From the NCBI GenBank assembly GCA_942159475.1, contig OW804095.1, positions 70,150,773 through 70,214,772 of the forward strand: a DNA stretch of 64,000 nt, read 5' to 3'. Under the pieces are notes generated by a model. The model worked only from the letters and a program-made list of their open reading frames with translations, did no database searches and was not told where the DNA came from. The translations under genes and the position numbers were made by a program. Shown here piece after piece: positions 14,401 through 27,600 of the stretch (position 1 is the stretch's first letter; every line of letters starts with the position of its first letter). This DNA comes from Sthenelais limicola (lineage: Eukaryota; Annelida; Polychaeta; Phyllodocida; Sigalionidae).

Positions 14401-15159
14401 ATGCTGATCCCATGGTAATCACTAGCTGAGTGCTGTTCATGAAGTGTGAATTAGATGGTGAAATGCGAAGGTGGGTTCCATGTACACCGCCTTGTTTCTG
14501 GTTGGAGATTTGGCTGCTTTCTCCTGTTAGTCTCTTGTATTTTAATTTTAAGACTTTCTTTCATTTTTCCAAGAAAATTTCTAATTAAAAGTGTTCTTTT
14601 TTTCTCTCTCTCTCTCTTTTTTTTTTATTCATTTAAGGCCAATAGATATTTAACAATTACATGAAAAAACGCACTATCCACCATGAATGTTTCTGGGCGT
14701 TGCCTCTTGAAAAAAGAAATCAATATGAAAATAAATAAAATAAAATGATATTATCTAAAACATATCATATCTTTCCTTTATGATGTAATATGATCATCAA
14801 CCTCTCTACTCCAGAACCCTTAAAACCCTTATGTATGTAAAGTGCCTTATTTTACTCAGTTTATTTTCTGGCATCATGTACATACTCACAGCGTTCTCCT
14901 AAATATTGTTTAAAAGTCTTCGTTTTTGACCTAGGGATTTCTGTCCCCATTTCAGAACCAAAAATTAAACAATGTACGAACACCATTCAAAATCACTTCA
15001 GAAAACCCATAAACAGGAGATTACACAACTTACAGCCTACAAATACTGCAATTAATGGTCTACCTTATTCCCAAATAAGCATATAATTCATAATTTCATA
15101 TATCGAATGGCTATAACCAAACACCCTAGCCCTACAATATAACAAATACAATTTCAAAC
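11493..15159. other. Gene-free AT-rich DNA
   Basis: No credible coding region, RNA gene or transposon end recognised. A small hairpin-capable sequence occurs near 12499-12530 (acaacccac ... gtgggctgtgt), and a C/T-rich low-complexity tract near 14600-14625. Confidence 0.55.
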
Positions 15160-15440
15160 ACAAAATCATTACAAATCAAAGTATTTAATTGTCTTTGGCT
15201 CTGAGAGCCACCCATTCTCTATGTTTCAGGATAAAAATCACTCTAACCCGTTCTGTTCTTACATTTTCTGGGAGGGAGTTCCATAACTTTTTCCCTTTGT
15301 AGAAGACACTACCTCTAAGCTTCTCTTTCTTAGCTCTACTTATCTTAAGGACATTTCGACCTCTGTTTCTGAGCACAACTCCAGTATTCGCCACCTCTTC
15401 GTACAATTCATCTTCTGGTCCTGCTGTTCTAATACAATCC
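15160..15440 (-). pseudogene. 3' fragment of a LINE ORF2
   Basis: The 73-residue minus-strand frame at 15185-15406 holds RGSVFYKGKKLWNSLPENVR, a close match in pattern to the conserved C-terminal tail found after the RT in many non-LTR retrotransposons (aromatic-Tyr-x-Gly-x-x-hydrophobic-Trp-Asn-x-Leu-Pro). The frame ends in a stop 22 residues later. Nothing RT-like is visible upstream, so this is a short 5'-truncated copy. The open frame may extend a few codons upstream of its first Met. It is unrelated in sequence to the larger LINE at 4.9-6.2 kb. I see no host-gene alternative that fits better. Confidence 0.6.
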
Positions 15441-18400
15441 TTTTTCTACCTACTTACCTACTAACCTGAGGCTACCAATCTGACAAGACTAGTTACATCA
15501 GTCCCATCCAATGTCGATGTAGTTTAGGGTCTCTTAACATCTAGACCAGTCGGATAGATGTCCCCCATGAGGCTGTCAGTTCAGATCTCCGACATTCAAT
15601 GTGAATGTTTTGGTTTAAAGAAGGAGGGTTGGACGGGGAAAGGGGATGTGAGTAGGTGACGAATAGGCTTAAGAGAATGTCAGGTAAAAAAGAGAAGTAA
15701 TTATGTCTGGCTTAACTTAAGTTTTGTAATCATTGTGTTTTGAAAGAGAAGATATGTTTTGATGTACATCCATTACATTCTTCTCAGTATTCACAATGAT
15801 GTCCTGTCACTGCAGTACAGAAACTCAATAGTTATAAAATGTTTAGTTTGAAATTTCTATTGACAAATTGGATATCATACGCCAGTTAACATTCCTGTAA
15901 TTGTCTTGATAAACACGTGGTCGTGTTTTAGGGATAGATGGGAGATGAATGTACCGTGAACTTAAAAGGCCCGTCCTCCCAGAAGGATTGACATTTATGA
16001 CGTCTAATCTAATATTCATTACCTCCTCATTGTCTCAGGCGTTTATTTTTCACATCTGAGGTCGGTGCATCAGGTTGCTTTATGGGATTTAGCCACCATA
16101 TAGTATCCTGACTATATTACATTAAATGGAACCCAATCATTACAATCCTACTTAAGGATTACATGTAGTCAAATTGGATGTTCCAGTAAGCCCCTCCAAT
16201 CCATCCATTGTGTAACTTGCCATAACCAGTTGATCATCAGATTCTGTAGAAGATTAGGTAACTAACACTACCTTTCTTATTGTTGTGATGTCTCCTTCCA
16301 AGTATCATGTTTATGGGGGCAACAGTAATATAAATCATGATTACTTTGTAGGCAGCTGTGTTAAAGCTTTTCTTAGCAACACATATATATGCATATCCTG
16401 AGCTCAGTAGCCTAAATTTCATTTGGACCCTAGCACAATTCACTGTGAATGTTGGATAGGATTCATGCAGTGTGCTCCATCAAATTCGCAGTTACAATGA
16501 CTTCATTGAACAATGTGTTTTAGATCATGTATACATGCCACGCAAATTACTTCTGGCATCACAATGAAACATTGTATTGCTACCATCATCGGGCATTGAA
16601 TATATACTTGCTTTGTGGGGATTATTATCCCTGTATGAATAAATTATATACGGGCATACAGTAACCAGATTGCTGTACAACCACATGGGCTATGGCGAAT
16701 GTAGAGGTTGTAGTATCTGTCTAGACTTTGATAAACGTGTGACAAAAGGCTGTTGCTCCAGGGGATCGCGTGGAGAAGTAGATACTCTAGGGTGGTGAGG
16801 TCCAATGTGGTATGTGAGAGAGCAGAGAATATTGCCTTGGGAGGAGTAATCATTGTCGCCATATGTCTATAGTTCTCCTTATTGCATAATACATCAGGGC
16901 GTTCAGAACGAAGATTGCTCTCTCAAATGTTCCCTCTTTACTCAACGTTCCTCTGTGGCTGTGTCATATATTCCATCTTATCATTGCTTTTGGTCTTTTC
17001 ATTCATACTCCTTTTATAAGGACATTTTTTTTAATTGGTAATTTTATATCATCATACTTCGGACAAAAATTCTCGGATAGGTAGATAACAGATAAATGCT
17101 ATTCATATCTTTCATATTCATACCTCAATTCTAAGGTATGTAGTTGTTCCATTCCCCACTGACATTGCCGTTGTACATTGCGCTAAAAAATATAATAGAC
17201 TAGGCAGCACCTAAACATATGTGATAAGATACACCTTGACTACCTCATAGCACCATGCACTTCATGGGCCAATATATAGTCACTCGCCTGTCCTGTTAAA
17301 TGTTCTACTTTCCAGTCACCTTGTCTCAGAAAATAACAACATAATTCTCTGTGCCTCACCATTGTCTCCTCTCCCCTCCCCATTGGTACCAGAAAGATAC
17401 CCACCTGGACGAAATCCCACTAATACTTCCATTTCCTTTGCTCTGTGATTTATGTGCTATCTTGAGGCACAGAGGTGAGGAGACCCACATAACAATATGA
17501 ATGGAAATTTGTTGTGCTTAAAACGTTCTTCCCGTAAGCAACTTTTGTCTCCTAGAAATCTTTCATGTGATCTCAAACTGTCACCATGAATGCGCAAGGG
17601 AAGGCATCTCGTTCTTGTCTCTGGCCCTGCCACCTCAGTTCTTTATAATCAATGGGGAGCGGTCAATTTTTTATGAAACCCAACAGAAATCAATGATGCT
17701 TCGAGCTGTCCGCCATCAATTGTCATCGTTTTAAAATGAAGGCCGGACAAGGGTTCAGGCAACAATACCTGCTTCTTCCCAACTGTCTATGTATTAATGC
17801 AAACATGATTTGGTCCTCTTGACGCCAGTTCTCTGTTTTATTGTGAAAGCCCTTCATCTTATTGTGCTATTAAGAATGAATAGGAAATTAACTAGGTTTG
17901 ATCTAATAGCATGGGAAACAATGATCTGAGTAGAAGCAGACAATTCCAGGATTCCTGAGGAGATAACCTTCAGATGCCAATGATGGCAAGATCCCAGATC
18001 AGAAGGGAACTTTTTAGTTTTATCAGTTGGCGGTGGATTAAGGCGAATAAAGCCGACAGGATCTTGTCCGAACCTGACAGAAACTGAGAGGAAATTGTGT
18101 TTCAACAAAGAGAATTTAAGCTTTAATCAGTGACCCAATTATGGGTTTATTCACTCTGGATGCCTGGACGCATAATACAAGTCTGATGAGAAGAATGTGT
18201 TACAAAGAAAATATTATCGTTGAAAGGTTGGGTTCTTTCATGAGCCCTTACCTTGTCGCTGCGCACTGCCTCTGATCATTGAAGAGTGGGATTTCCGGTG
18301 TAATTTATCTTATGTACTGTTTTCTGGAAATAAACAATATACAATACAATAGGCCTACAATGTTCAAAAAAACAAATTTCCGTCGAACAACCCCTTTTAT

Positions 18401-21400
18401 CAGGGTATAGTTATTTTCGGCCCTTTACCAATATTCTTTTTCTCGCGCCTCATCTCTTTTGTTTTTACCTCCAAGCACCAGTCAGTACTGCGACAATGGA
18501 CCGCCTGATATACAATAGGGACAAAAAGGTCATAGTTCTTATAACAAATCCAGTTCTAATGATGTTGGTGTCCTCCTTAGGTTGTCAATATCTGCAACAT
18601 ACACATGTATGGATACCCTCTAATGATGATCTACTGCGGAAGGTGAGCCTGATGATCAGGTACCTCATCTGCGTATTATAACGAGGTCATTAGTCTAACT
18701 GTTCTTTCTTTTCCGCTCCCCTCTCCCGAAGACCAACATCGAGTGTCGTCTATGTGCCCTCTTTCACATTTACCGTTCTGTTTGATACAGCACCCACATA
18801 TTTGGCCTTATAATTCTAGTATCTTTCGTGTTAGTTGTACATTCATTTATGTATGAACCCTCGCAGCAGTGAATTACTTTTACTCGACATTTTTGTTACC
18901 TGCTTTGATCTCTTTTGTAACAAGAGAAATATTTGGAATGTGCATTACATTTGTAGCCATAAAAAAGTCTTTCCGTGATCATAGGCCTTCATAATGTCTT
19001 TCTCGTTTTCTCGTGTCTGCATTACGCGCCAGACTCCATGGAAGCTATAGTAAACCCAATTTTTTATTGGGGTGCATATCCTATATTGTGGCCTGCCCCA
19101 ATCAATGGGCTAGTTGCACACTTGATTTATATGTGTCAGTAGTAAACCGTTGAATCCTCAGGTGTTCTTGCCATACAGGCTCCCTCCAATACTACAGTCT
19201 TTGCTGTGAGCCAAGAGGTATTCACATGAGTGCCTCCCCACCCGCCAGGCGCCCCCAATATTGACCTAGTCTAGGGAGGAATTGATTACCCGTGCTAAGA
19301 GTTGACATGGGAAAGTGGAGGATGTTTGACATCTGCTAATGGCTAGGAGATTCAATAAGGTGGCCCAAAATGACCTATAATTTCTCCATCCCCGTTTTGA
19401 TGTATTGGTTGTGGTAACCATGGTGCCACAGACCAGGATCTATGTATTTTACAAGCATGTGCCTGCGGCGCGATCTGAACGGGGAATGTACTGCTATAAA
19501 TGTATCATTCATGCCATTCTAATAATATGCATTACATGACCAATTCCTAAATACAACCCCATGAGAGGGTTGGCCTTTACAGCCTGTCTTATGTTTAACG
19601 GTGTCCTACTCTTCAGAAGGTTAAATAAAAATACATCATTTCCTGCTTTGGTCATTCAGACAAAATCATTCTGATAGTGCCAACCATTTTCAAGAATTTT
19701 AGGATTAATAGCTTCAGGCAATTGTTATCATTGAAATCATGGCAGAAGAATTATAAAGATGTTATCAGCTTCATATTCTGCATTCCGGTAGAGGCTGGCT
19801 GTGGTGCGTGGGAAGAGTTGTGAAAGCCATGAATACCATTGATTAGCAAGGCCTTGCCTCTGCTAAGTGATGCCTTCATCCATCCTTTCTATCAGTCGCA
19901 ACTTGACCCAGGCCAGGCGTATCTATTATCGCAGTCTCACGTCTTGCCGCGGCCTGATGGCATCTGGAAATAGAGCTTGCACTTCGTCAATAATGTAGGT
20001 ATACGTCACACTCAGCCTTAGCCATTTGTTTTGGGTAAATACAGGAAGCGTACTTCCTTTACCCTACTGCGGATATTGCTTACTTACTTTGTCAGCCATG
20101 CTTCCATTTGATTCTGGCAGGATATCAGTGATATCTAGGTTGAATCGGAAGCAAGACAGGAAGCAAAACCTCACCATTAAGATGATGTTCTACTCTCTTA
20201 AAATAAATGAGCTTTTTTCTCGCTCAGGATCTAAAAGTTCCTTGCTAAATATCTATGACCCGGTTAGGTCTGACGGGATCTGCATGAGTACCTCTTGGCT
20301 TTCTCCTGCCTCATACTCCTCTGTTGACTCAATTATTTGCTTTCTAATCAACTTCCTCTAATATAACTCGCTCTACCTCTCCGCTCATCCCATCAGTAAT
20401 CATTTTTGCATATTCACAGACAGCTTAAACTAGTGTTTCTCTGTATGCTGGTGGACATTTGTGTAGTGTATAATGGAGACACAGATTCCCTTGACCTACA
20501 GGCTCCCCTATTTATGCCTAGACCCCAGCTATAAACCCTTCTTCCATCCAAGCGTTCCTCATCCCTTCGAATAATCCACTCCTCAATGTCCACCTCCAGC
20601 TCCTTTTCCAAAACCCACATTCGTAATCTCTCTATCCCTCTCCTCCCCTTACATCCCAGCGTCTTCGAGAGTTCACCTCTTTAAGACCCTCATCCTCTCC
20701 TGCCCGGAGAACTCACTAATTGAAGTACAGTGTTTGTCTCCTAATCCCTCTCCAGGGTTGAGTATGGAGGGCTTGGCGTCTCCTGTCAATAGTGGTGTAA
20801 AAGGGAGAAGGCGGATTGGATCAATTGACCGTCGGTCATATATGTATATGGAGCCATAACCCCTGGAGGGTTTACAGAGCATATAGTTAAAACAATGACT
20901 GGGTCTCTCCGGTTCCCCTTGGGGACCTGGTGAAAGTTTGGAGAAGCCAGGGGCTTATTCATAAGCAAAGTATGGACCAACATAGAAACTTGTGGAAGAG
21001 TTGTCGACACACGTACATCTTCTTTACTTAGGATGCTTTGCATGAACATTGCCTGTGATACATCAGTTTGCTCAGGAATTTACTGCTTGTTTATGTCTGT
21101 ACTTTCCTTTCCTATTTCCTTTACCTAAATTATGAGCTCTAGTTTGTCTCTCTGAGTTGATAGGAAGTGTGTTCCCTCTATAGTTAGTTTTGGGAAGGAA
21201 TATTCGTCAAGTGAACGAGCCAAACACTTCTAGAATTCTAAACAATTCAGAAGATTACTAATGCCTTGAAATGTTTAGGTAACTTTCGGTATTAATTATC
21301 GGGTGAGAATTACTAGTTTCACTTTTTTCGGGGTTGACTTTACTTTGATTAGAATCTTTATTTGTATTTAACCTGAAAACATTTCCAGGACTTTTCTTCT

Positions 21401-24037
21401 ATAGTAAGGACGCCTTGTGCTCCGTCCCCTTTGTGTGTGTACCTAATATCAAAAGAGGCCGGTCATTATTCAGTTTAAACCAACATATATTTCAAGTCAT
21501 CATGGTAGGTCTGAAATCTAGGACCAACACAGCAATACTAGTGACAGCAGGAAACAAGAAATACTGAATTGCGTGTCAATGGCAATTTCATTCCATAGGT
21601 ACATCACATTAATTAGTCCATAATATATGTTATGCTTGATATATTCTGCATTATTGAATAATAAATAGGAACCCGAGTTGAAATTTGACTATCAAGATTC
21701 AATTTCCGCATCATGACTTTCAGATTGTAAATTGAGACATATTATGATAAGGTCTATAACATCAATTGTGTTCCATTATCTACGTCTAGACTATCCTGTT
21801 ATCGAATTATATCTATATAATCAGATACGTTGGTGCCCGTCTTCTTTCTCTGGTTTATGATTGGATTAATTTGGCTTTAGCACTGTGTTTGTTAACCATA
21901 CCCAATAATCATTTCATACCGCGAACCCATAGAAAACCTGACACATGACCGGTAACCAATAAAAGCTCTGATTTCATATTACCGATCTAGACGCCAATAT
22001 TTCCTGTCTGTTTGCCTCGTTGTATGAAAATGGCTCTTGGCATTATAAGGATGACCAAACGGTCTGCATTTATAGCATTTTCAGAGTCGCCAGTTGGAAG
22101 CGCAGTGATGCTTTTGTCTGCTGTGAAAATCACTCCTGGCCTGAGGGTCCTGTGTCCAACGGTGCCCAGCTAAACGGACCATTATTGCTTTGTTACCACA
22201 CCACCAGCACGGATGACGTATAGACAGTTACCACTCATGCTATTTATTGGCGCATTTTCTCAGTGGAAGCATCCTGACAATTATGCGATATGGTTGTACC
22301 GCCTCAGCTGTCAAGCCCGATGCACATGCGATTTGTCTTTCTTGTAAGGTACCCTCGGGGCGCTCTCCTTATGTGGAGAAAATAATATATCCATATTATA
22401 GCATTATATTTCCGATGTGATCGTAGGTCATAAATTCTTTTGCGCAGATATGAATGAATTGTCTTTGGAACCATTTTCAATTCTTTTTACTAGTTTGTGG
22501 CTTTTTACCTTAATCGTAATTGTGTTGCACTTAGTAGTGATCCTTGCGGAGCTAAGTCGGCAACAATGCATTTTTCCTAGTATGCTTTCCTTTTATATAA
22601 GGATTCAATTGGCATCAGTTCCACTCATCTATCAAGGTCCGATATCGATGCTCCATTCTTTGGAAAAATGTTAAAATATGTGACTGATCCATGCCTGCTA
22701 TCTGGTGAAATGAAATCAGTCTTGATTTATACCTTTCATAGATTAGAGTATACCGCAAAACCTCGGGCGGTCTGGGACTAGAGCCAGTGGTATACATTAC
22801 TTATATGGGACAATGGTGGTGTTGGGTGAAAGTGTTGATAGCTGAGAAAACATAAGAAAGGCTGGTCTCGGCCTCTGAAGATGATGACACATTAAGCTGT
22901 CCGAGGGAAGCATAACTGTGCTGTAGCAACCAGCCATCCATCATAGGCAATTCTCCTCCTGGGTGTGCCCGGAGAAGCCTGCAGCTAGTCTTTCCAGTCG
23001 ACCCCTCTCCAGACTTCCACACCTTCAGATAGCGGACCCAAATCCCCCGGACACCTCAAGTAACGCGATGAATAAATAATAGTGTTAAGAGTCACACTTC
23101 TCCTAATAGAGACCAATTAGCCCCTCGAGTGGTTTCGCCTACACCTATAAGGATAAATTGGGAACTTAAAGTGTTACCTTAAATCCCAATTGTTGGCAAA
23201 TGTGTTCTAAGCTATGAAACTCTGCCTTTAAAAAATAAAAATGTGCTTGGGACAGTTTTTATAATCTGTGTTATGTCATCCTATATCAAGAATAGTTTTA
23301 AGGTTTAGATAAATTCTTCTCCGTGTTGTCCTGAACAACGCTGTATGAAAATGTCTGAACTCTTTTAAGACGACTAGGGAGGATCAGAATTATTTCCCCA
23401 TGACTATGGAAGCAGTGTTCATTATTTTCCTATATCGCCAACGAATTATCCCCTTTCTGCTTAACAATTGAGTGGATCTGCCGGTCTTGTTATACCTCTC
23501 ATTTTTCATAGTTTCAGTTCCGGTCCTTTATGTCTTTACAGTATAAGGGGGCTATGAATAGAATGTGTTCCTTATCATTACACATGAGGTCCTAGGCTTT
23601 GCATCACATTTCTTTTTGTAAAAATAATATTTTACAAAACACTGGATGGTTTTCATAGATTCAGACTACAGTCATTGGGATTTGAATTGTTACCAAAGAG
23701 TATGTTTACTTTGATCTTCTATTCAATTAAAATCTCTATATTCCCTCTTGCTTGTATTCTATATCTACTATGTTGCCACTGCTTTGAATGTTTGGAAGCG
23801 ATGATGAGAAACCTATTGTCATCTAATGGGAATGAAATTGGATGAATATGAGTCATTTTATTAATATTTCTTTACATACATTTACATTACAGGTCCTCCT
23901 GATATTAACTCTACTGCCAATCGTACTGTATCATCAAAATCACTGGTATACAAATCCTATTTTAAACCGACCTTCTTCAAAATACTTACCTGTTTCTAGA
24001 TTTGTTATTTATTCGTGTTTCACTACCTATTTTTCAG
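15441..24037. other. No exon firmly recognised; possible introns of the 24-kb gene
   Basis: No domain-bearing frame seen. Because a terminal exon on the plus strand starts at 24038, part of this stretch is probably intron of that gene. One candidate acceptor (tttacattacag ending at 23892) with a donor-like GTATAC at 23946 could bracket a ~53-nt exon. The protein-like frame through it has the wrong phase for the next exon, and the phase-compatible frame is hydrophobic and unlike the tail, so I do not call it. The sequence aaataaacaatatacaatacaata near 18328-18351 resembles the A-rich tail of a retroposon, without other support. Confidence 0.4.
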
Positions 24038-24281
24038 GTCTGATGACAGCAGTTCTGAAGACTCCGATTCATCATCTGACTCTGAATCAGACAGCAGCAG
24101 TTCTTCTGACAGTGAGAATTCGTCCGACTCTGACTCAAGCAAAACATCCGACTCTGGTTCAACTTCAACATCGAGCTCGTCAACGAGTGACTCCTCGAGC
24201 GACTCGAGTAGCGGCTCTGACACAGAGGGTCTTTCTGCACAGAAGAGTCGGAAGAAGAAGAAGTCCAAGAAGAAGCACTGA
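24038..24281 (+). CDS. Terminal exon: Ser/Asp-rich, Lys-rich C-terminal tail of a host protein
   Basis: Last coding exon of a spliced gene whose earlier exons are not identified. The acceptor is tttttcag ending at 24037. The exon begins with one base completing a split codon, then reads SDDSSSEDSDSSS... for about 80 codons to a TGA at 24279-24281. The product is a run of Ser with regularly spaced Asp/Glu, many of them SDSE-type acidic sites typical of casein kinase 2 substrates, closing with a basic QKSRKKKKSKKKH tail that resembles a nuclear localisation signal. Such tails occur on nuclear and splicing-associated proteins (for example several zinc-knuckle and SR-related proteins), but the tail alone does not identify the gene. 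The long acidic frame on the opposite strand is a shadow. The biased, stop-free composition and the polyadenylation signals downstream support a real exon. Confidence 0.72.
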
Positions 24282-24600
24282 CCGTAGGGATCTACTAGTG
24301 GACTAGACATATTGGGGGTTTTGTATGGGATGTTTAGCGACGAGTATCCTGAGGCAGTACGGAAGGAAATTGCCTTATTCAACAGGAGAGCTCGTGTATA
24401 ATACATGAAGCTGTTCCTACAGATATTTTGATGTATGCTTTTTGAAAGACCAGGAAGAGGAATCTAAAACAAAGGATGGGTAGAGGTTTGAGGTTTGTAA
24501 GTGTATAGGAAAAAAATGCTTTTGTCAGCTACAAAAATAAAGAATATCGCCTGATTCTCGTATGGCAATTTACTTTTTCTAAGAAATTCACAATAAAAAT
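24282..24600 (+). terminator. 3' UTR with two polyadenylation signals
   Basis: Downstream of the TGA, AATAAA occurs at 24536-24541 and again at 24592-24597, about 255 and 311 bases after the stop. This spacing is ordinary for an animal 3' UTR and supports the exon at 24038-24281 being the gene's last one. Confidence 0.65.
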
Positions 24601-27600
24601 GTCATTGTTCCTAGGCTGCATGGGTTCTAGCGTTGACCTTCAGTTTTCATCAAGTTATCCATAAATAGGAATGCGCTGACAAATGAACTTTTATTGTACT
24701 TCCGTTTCGTCAGATTGTCTATTCAAAATAGAAGACTTCTGTAATGGACGCCTTGTATAAAACATCGCTACGTTTCATATTGCTTTGGTAATATTTACAA
24801 GCTTTCTTTCCTCGTCCTTGACACTTGTCATACATACTATCCCATGGAAAATAAACCATAATTGATTAGCTTTCTCGCTGGTGAGGCTGGTTGTAAACAT
24901 ATTGGACGTGCTTTTATTGTTCATTACGTTGCAAGAAGTTAAGGTATTTTCTTTAAAAACATCATTTTCATTACGTCAGCAATACTTTGTATCTCAGGTT
25001 TTTACCAAATCTCTCCATACCATCTTATGTCCAATTATGCCAGGACACTATGTATCTCACAAATCAAATAGCTTCTCCCTTCCTTGTCCGGCAGTCTCCG
25101 AGGACGCGTTTAATTATTCGAGGGAGTTCTTTTTCGGTTTGAATGCCTAAGACGATTAATACCCATACATTCCACCTTTGACATAGGAAAGGCATTGTTA
25201 TTAGACGACTTTATGTTTAATTAAGCGCCGCATTAACCCTGAGGCATTGTTGCGTCTTAGACACTTATTCAAAAGGGAAATACGGAAAATTCAGGAAATC
25301 GCTCGAAAGGTCATTCTCACTCTGAACTATTTCCACATTTGATGCCAAAATACAGATGGGCGAAAAGCTCCAGCAATCAATTCACAACATTTTGAATGAC
25401 AGGTGTGTTCAGTTGTCAGTCTATTTTTATCACTAATAACATGAGGATTGACTCGTTTCCTGTTGCGTGAGGCAAATATGTCATATTCTCATAAGGGCAC
25501 ACTTCTCATATCCATAATCAAGCTGATGGCATGTGTATGTCCTGGAAATATGTTTATCACATCGAACATCGTAACAAAGGAATGAAAACAACAATAACTA
25601 TCTTAATTATGCGTGACCCATAAGAGTAAAACAGGAAAGCATCCCTTAATTGATTCTGACAATCCTCATTGCACTCGATTATCGGGGCATGGTTTCATGT
25701 TAAAAAAAGGAACCATGGGTGTCAACAATTAGTCATTGTTCAATCATTCTCGTACTATGGTTTTGTCCGACGGCTCCCAAATTTGAAATGGGAAATGGTT
25801 CCTAGTGACAACTTAAGGATCTCCGTTAAAACCTGGTATGTTTGTTTGTTTTGTGAATATCCATTCAAACTCCTGATGAGAACTTAATTTCCTTGAAAAT
25901 AGCAACAACTACTATTCGCATGCTATGTCTAATATGCTATGTTTGAAATAGGAATAATTTAGGAAAAAATTTTGATGATCAAAACTACTTTAGACAAACC
26001 CTGGGGAAAACAATAGAATTTCATCCAAAGCGGTACATCTTTATACTATACTGCGTTAATGAATTTTAAAAAGATGATCTTGGCAAATGAGCTTGTAATC
26101 TTGAAGGAGCATCGAACCCTTAGGCCACTTGCTTGGGAGGAGGAAAGGCATGCATACAAAATAGAGCCATTGGCCTCCGGGGAAAGCCTTGATTTAGTTT
26201 AAAGCAGTCATGGCTTTTGGTTCTTAGCATAAACCGCTGAATAATGAATTTCAATTCGATCACTGTTTCCCCTGTGCATTTCCTAGAGTCGTGCTTCCTG
26301 TACGAAATTAGTGAATTTGTGAAAACAATACATGTATGTCAACAGCGAGACACTTAGTGGAAGATAGCCCATGATATTGACTCCAGCTTACTTGTTTTAG
26401 CACAGGCACGATCAAGAGTCCTTGCTTATATTGCGCTGTTAGAATCAGGAACTGATATATTTAAAATATACATTGGTTTTATTATATAATATGTATAGGA
26501 AGATTCCTATTGTCAACGATTTGTGTATGCCTTGCTGTCATATTATTACAAGAATTGAAACGTGTTTCATGCAAATTTCATCGGAATTCCTCGATAGATG
26601 TCCTCGAAGGCAGAATGGTATATTTGGTTCCGGCCAAGGAGGCAGCATTGAAATAAGAGTAAAAACATGATCATTGTATTTAAACGTTTACCTTTGCATT
26701 ACCTCTCTCGGTCAAGGCTATTTGAGTATACACGAAAAGTCAATTTGTGACAGGAGGACAGGACCCAGAAAGTATCCCTGTCAAGCTATATTTTTATATG
26801 GGGAGATTAGAAGTATGAAGTTAAGACATCTTGCCAGTTGTTGTTCTTCATGCTTGCTTTCTATTTCATGAAATAAAACTATTGAATACAATCATACTCG
26901 TGTTTTCATTTGTATTGTCGATGACCAGACCGTCGAGCCGAGGCACTTATCATTTATTTTGTTAGACCGATAAAAACAAATTGTAAAGATATAAATGAAC
27001 TTAGATGGCATTTTGAACTGAGAATTTGCGATTTGTCAGATAGATTTCGTCCTTGTATTTCTGGTCCCCCGCCCCATCTTATGAATAAATTCTAAGGCAT
27101 ATAGACCACTGGATACCATTAACTGCACAGATTTAAGGATATAGGAAACCTCCAAGTTCTAAGTGTATGCAAAGAACATCAATTGTTGTCGCTAACCTAA
27201 TCTTTCTTCCAACCTACGTATCCTCGAAAAACAAATTTCCTCTCGCCAACTTGGTACAACACCATACGCACCCCACCCCAGCTGGTCTGGTCTGAGTGTA
27301 TGATTTTGTAAAATTCCTAAAGCCTGCAGCACCAATCAGAACAAATAGAGCCCGATTTTAGATCATTTATCCAAGGCGACTCGCTGCTTGCCTGTATGCA
27401 TCTAAAGACTGGCACTATTGACCGGCTATCCGCGGGTGGTTGAAGACACCGCAGGGCATATTATGCATGGCTAGATGTTATTACCTGTCCTACTAAGTAA
27501 AGGCTCACTCACTGTGGCCGCCCCACAGTATTCTCACCTAAGTTCCTTGTCTACATTAGAGGGACTAGTCAAAAACATTACTCGAAGCACTAAGCCTCGA

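Noticed and set aside
18180..18215. Possible hammerhead ribozyme core (ctgatgag, also near 25875)
   Set aside because: The required GAAA core and flanking stems do not form in either place.
23893..23945. Short internal exon upstream of the terminal exon
   Set aside because: Acceptor and donor are plausible, but the protein-like frame has the wrong phase for the exon at 24038.
24023..24406. 127-codon acidic minus-strand frame
   Set aside because: Shadow of the Ser/Asp-rich plus-strand exon, which has the splice acceptor and polyadenylation signals.
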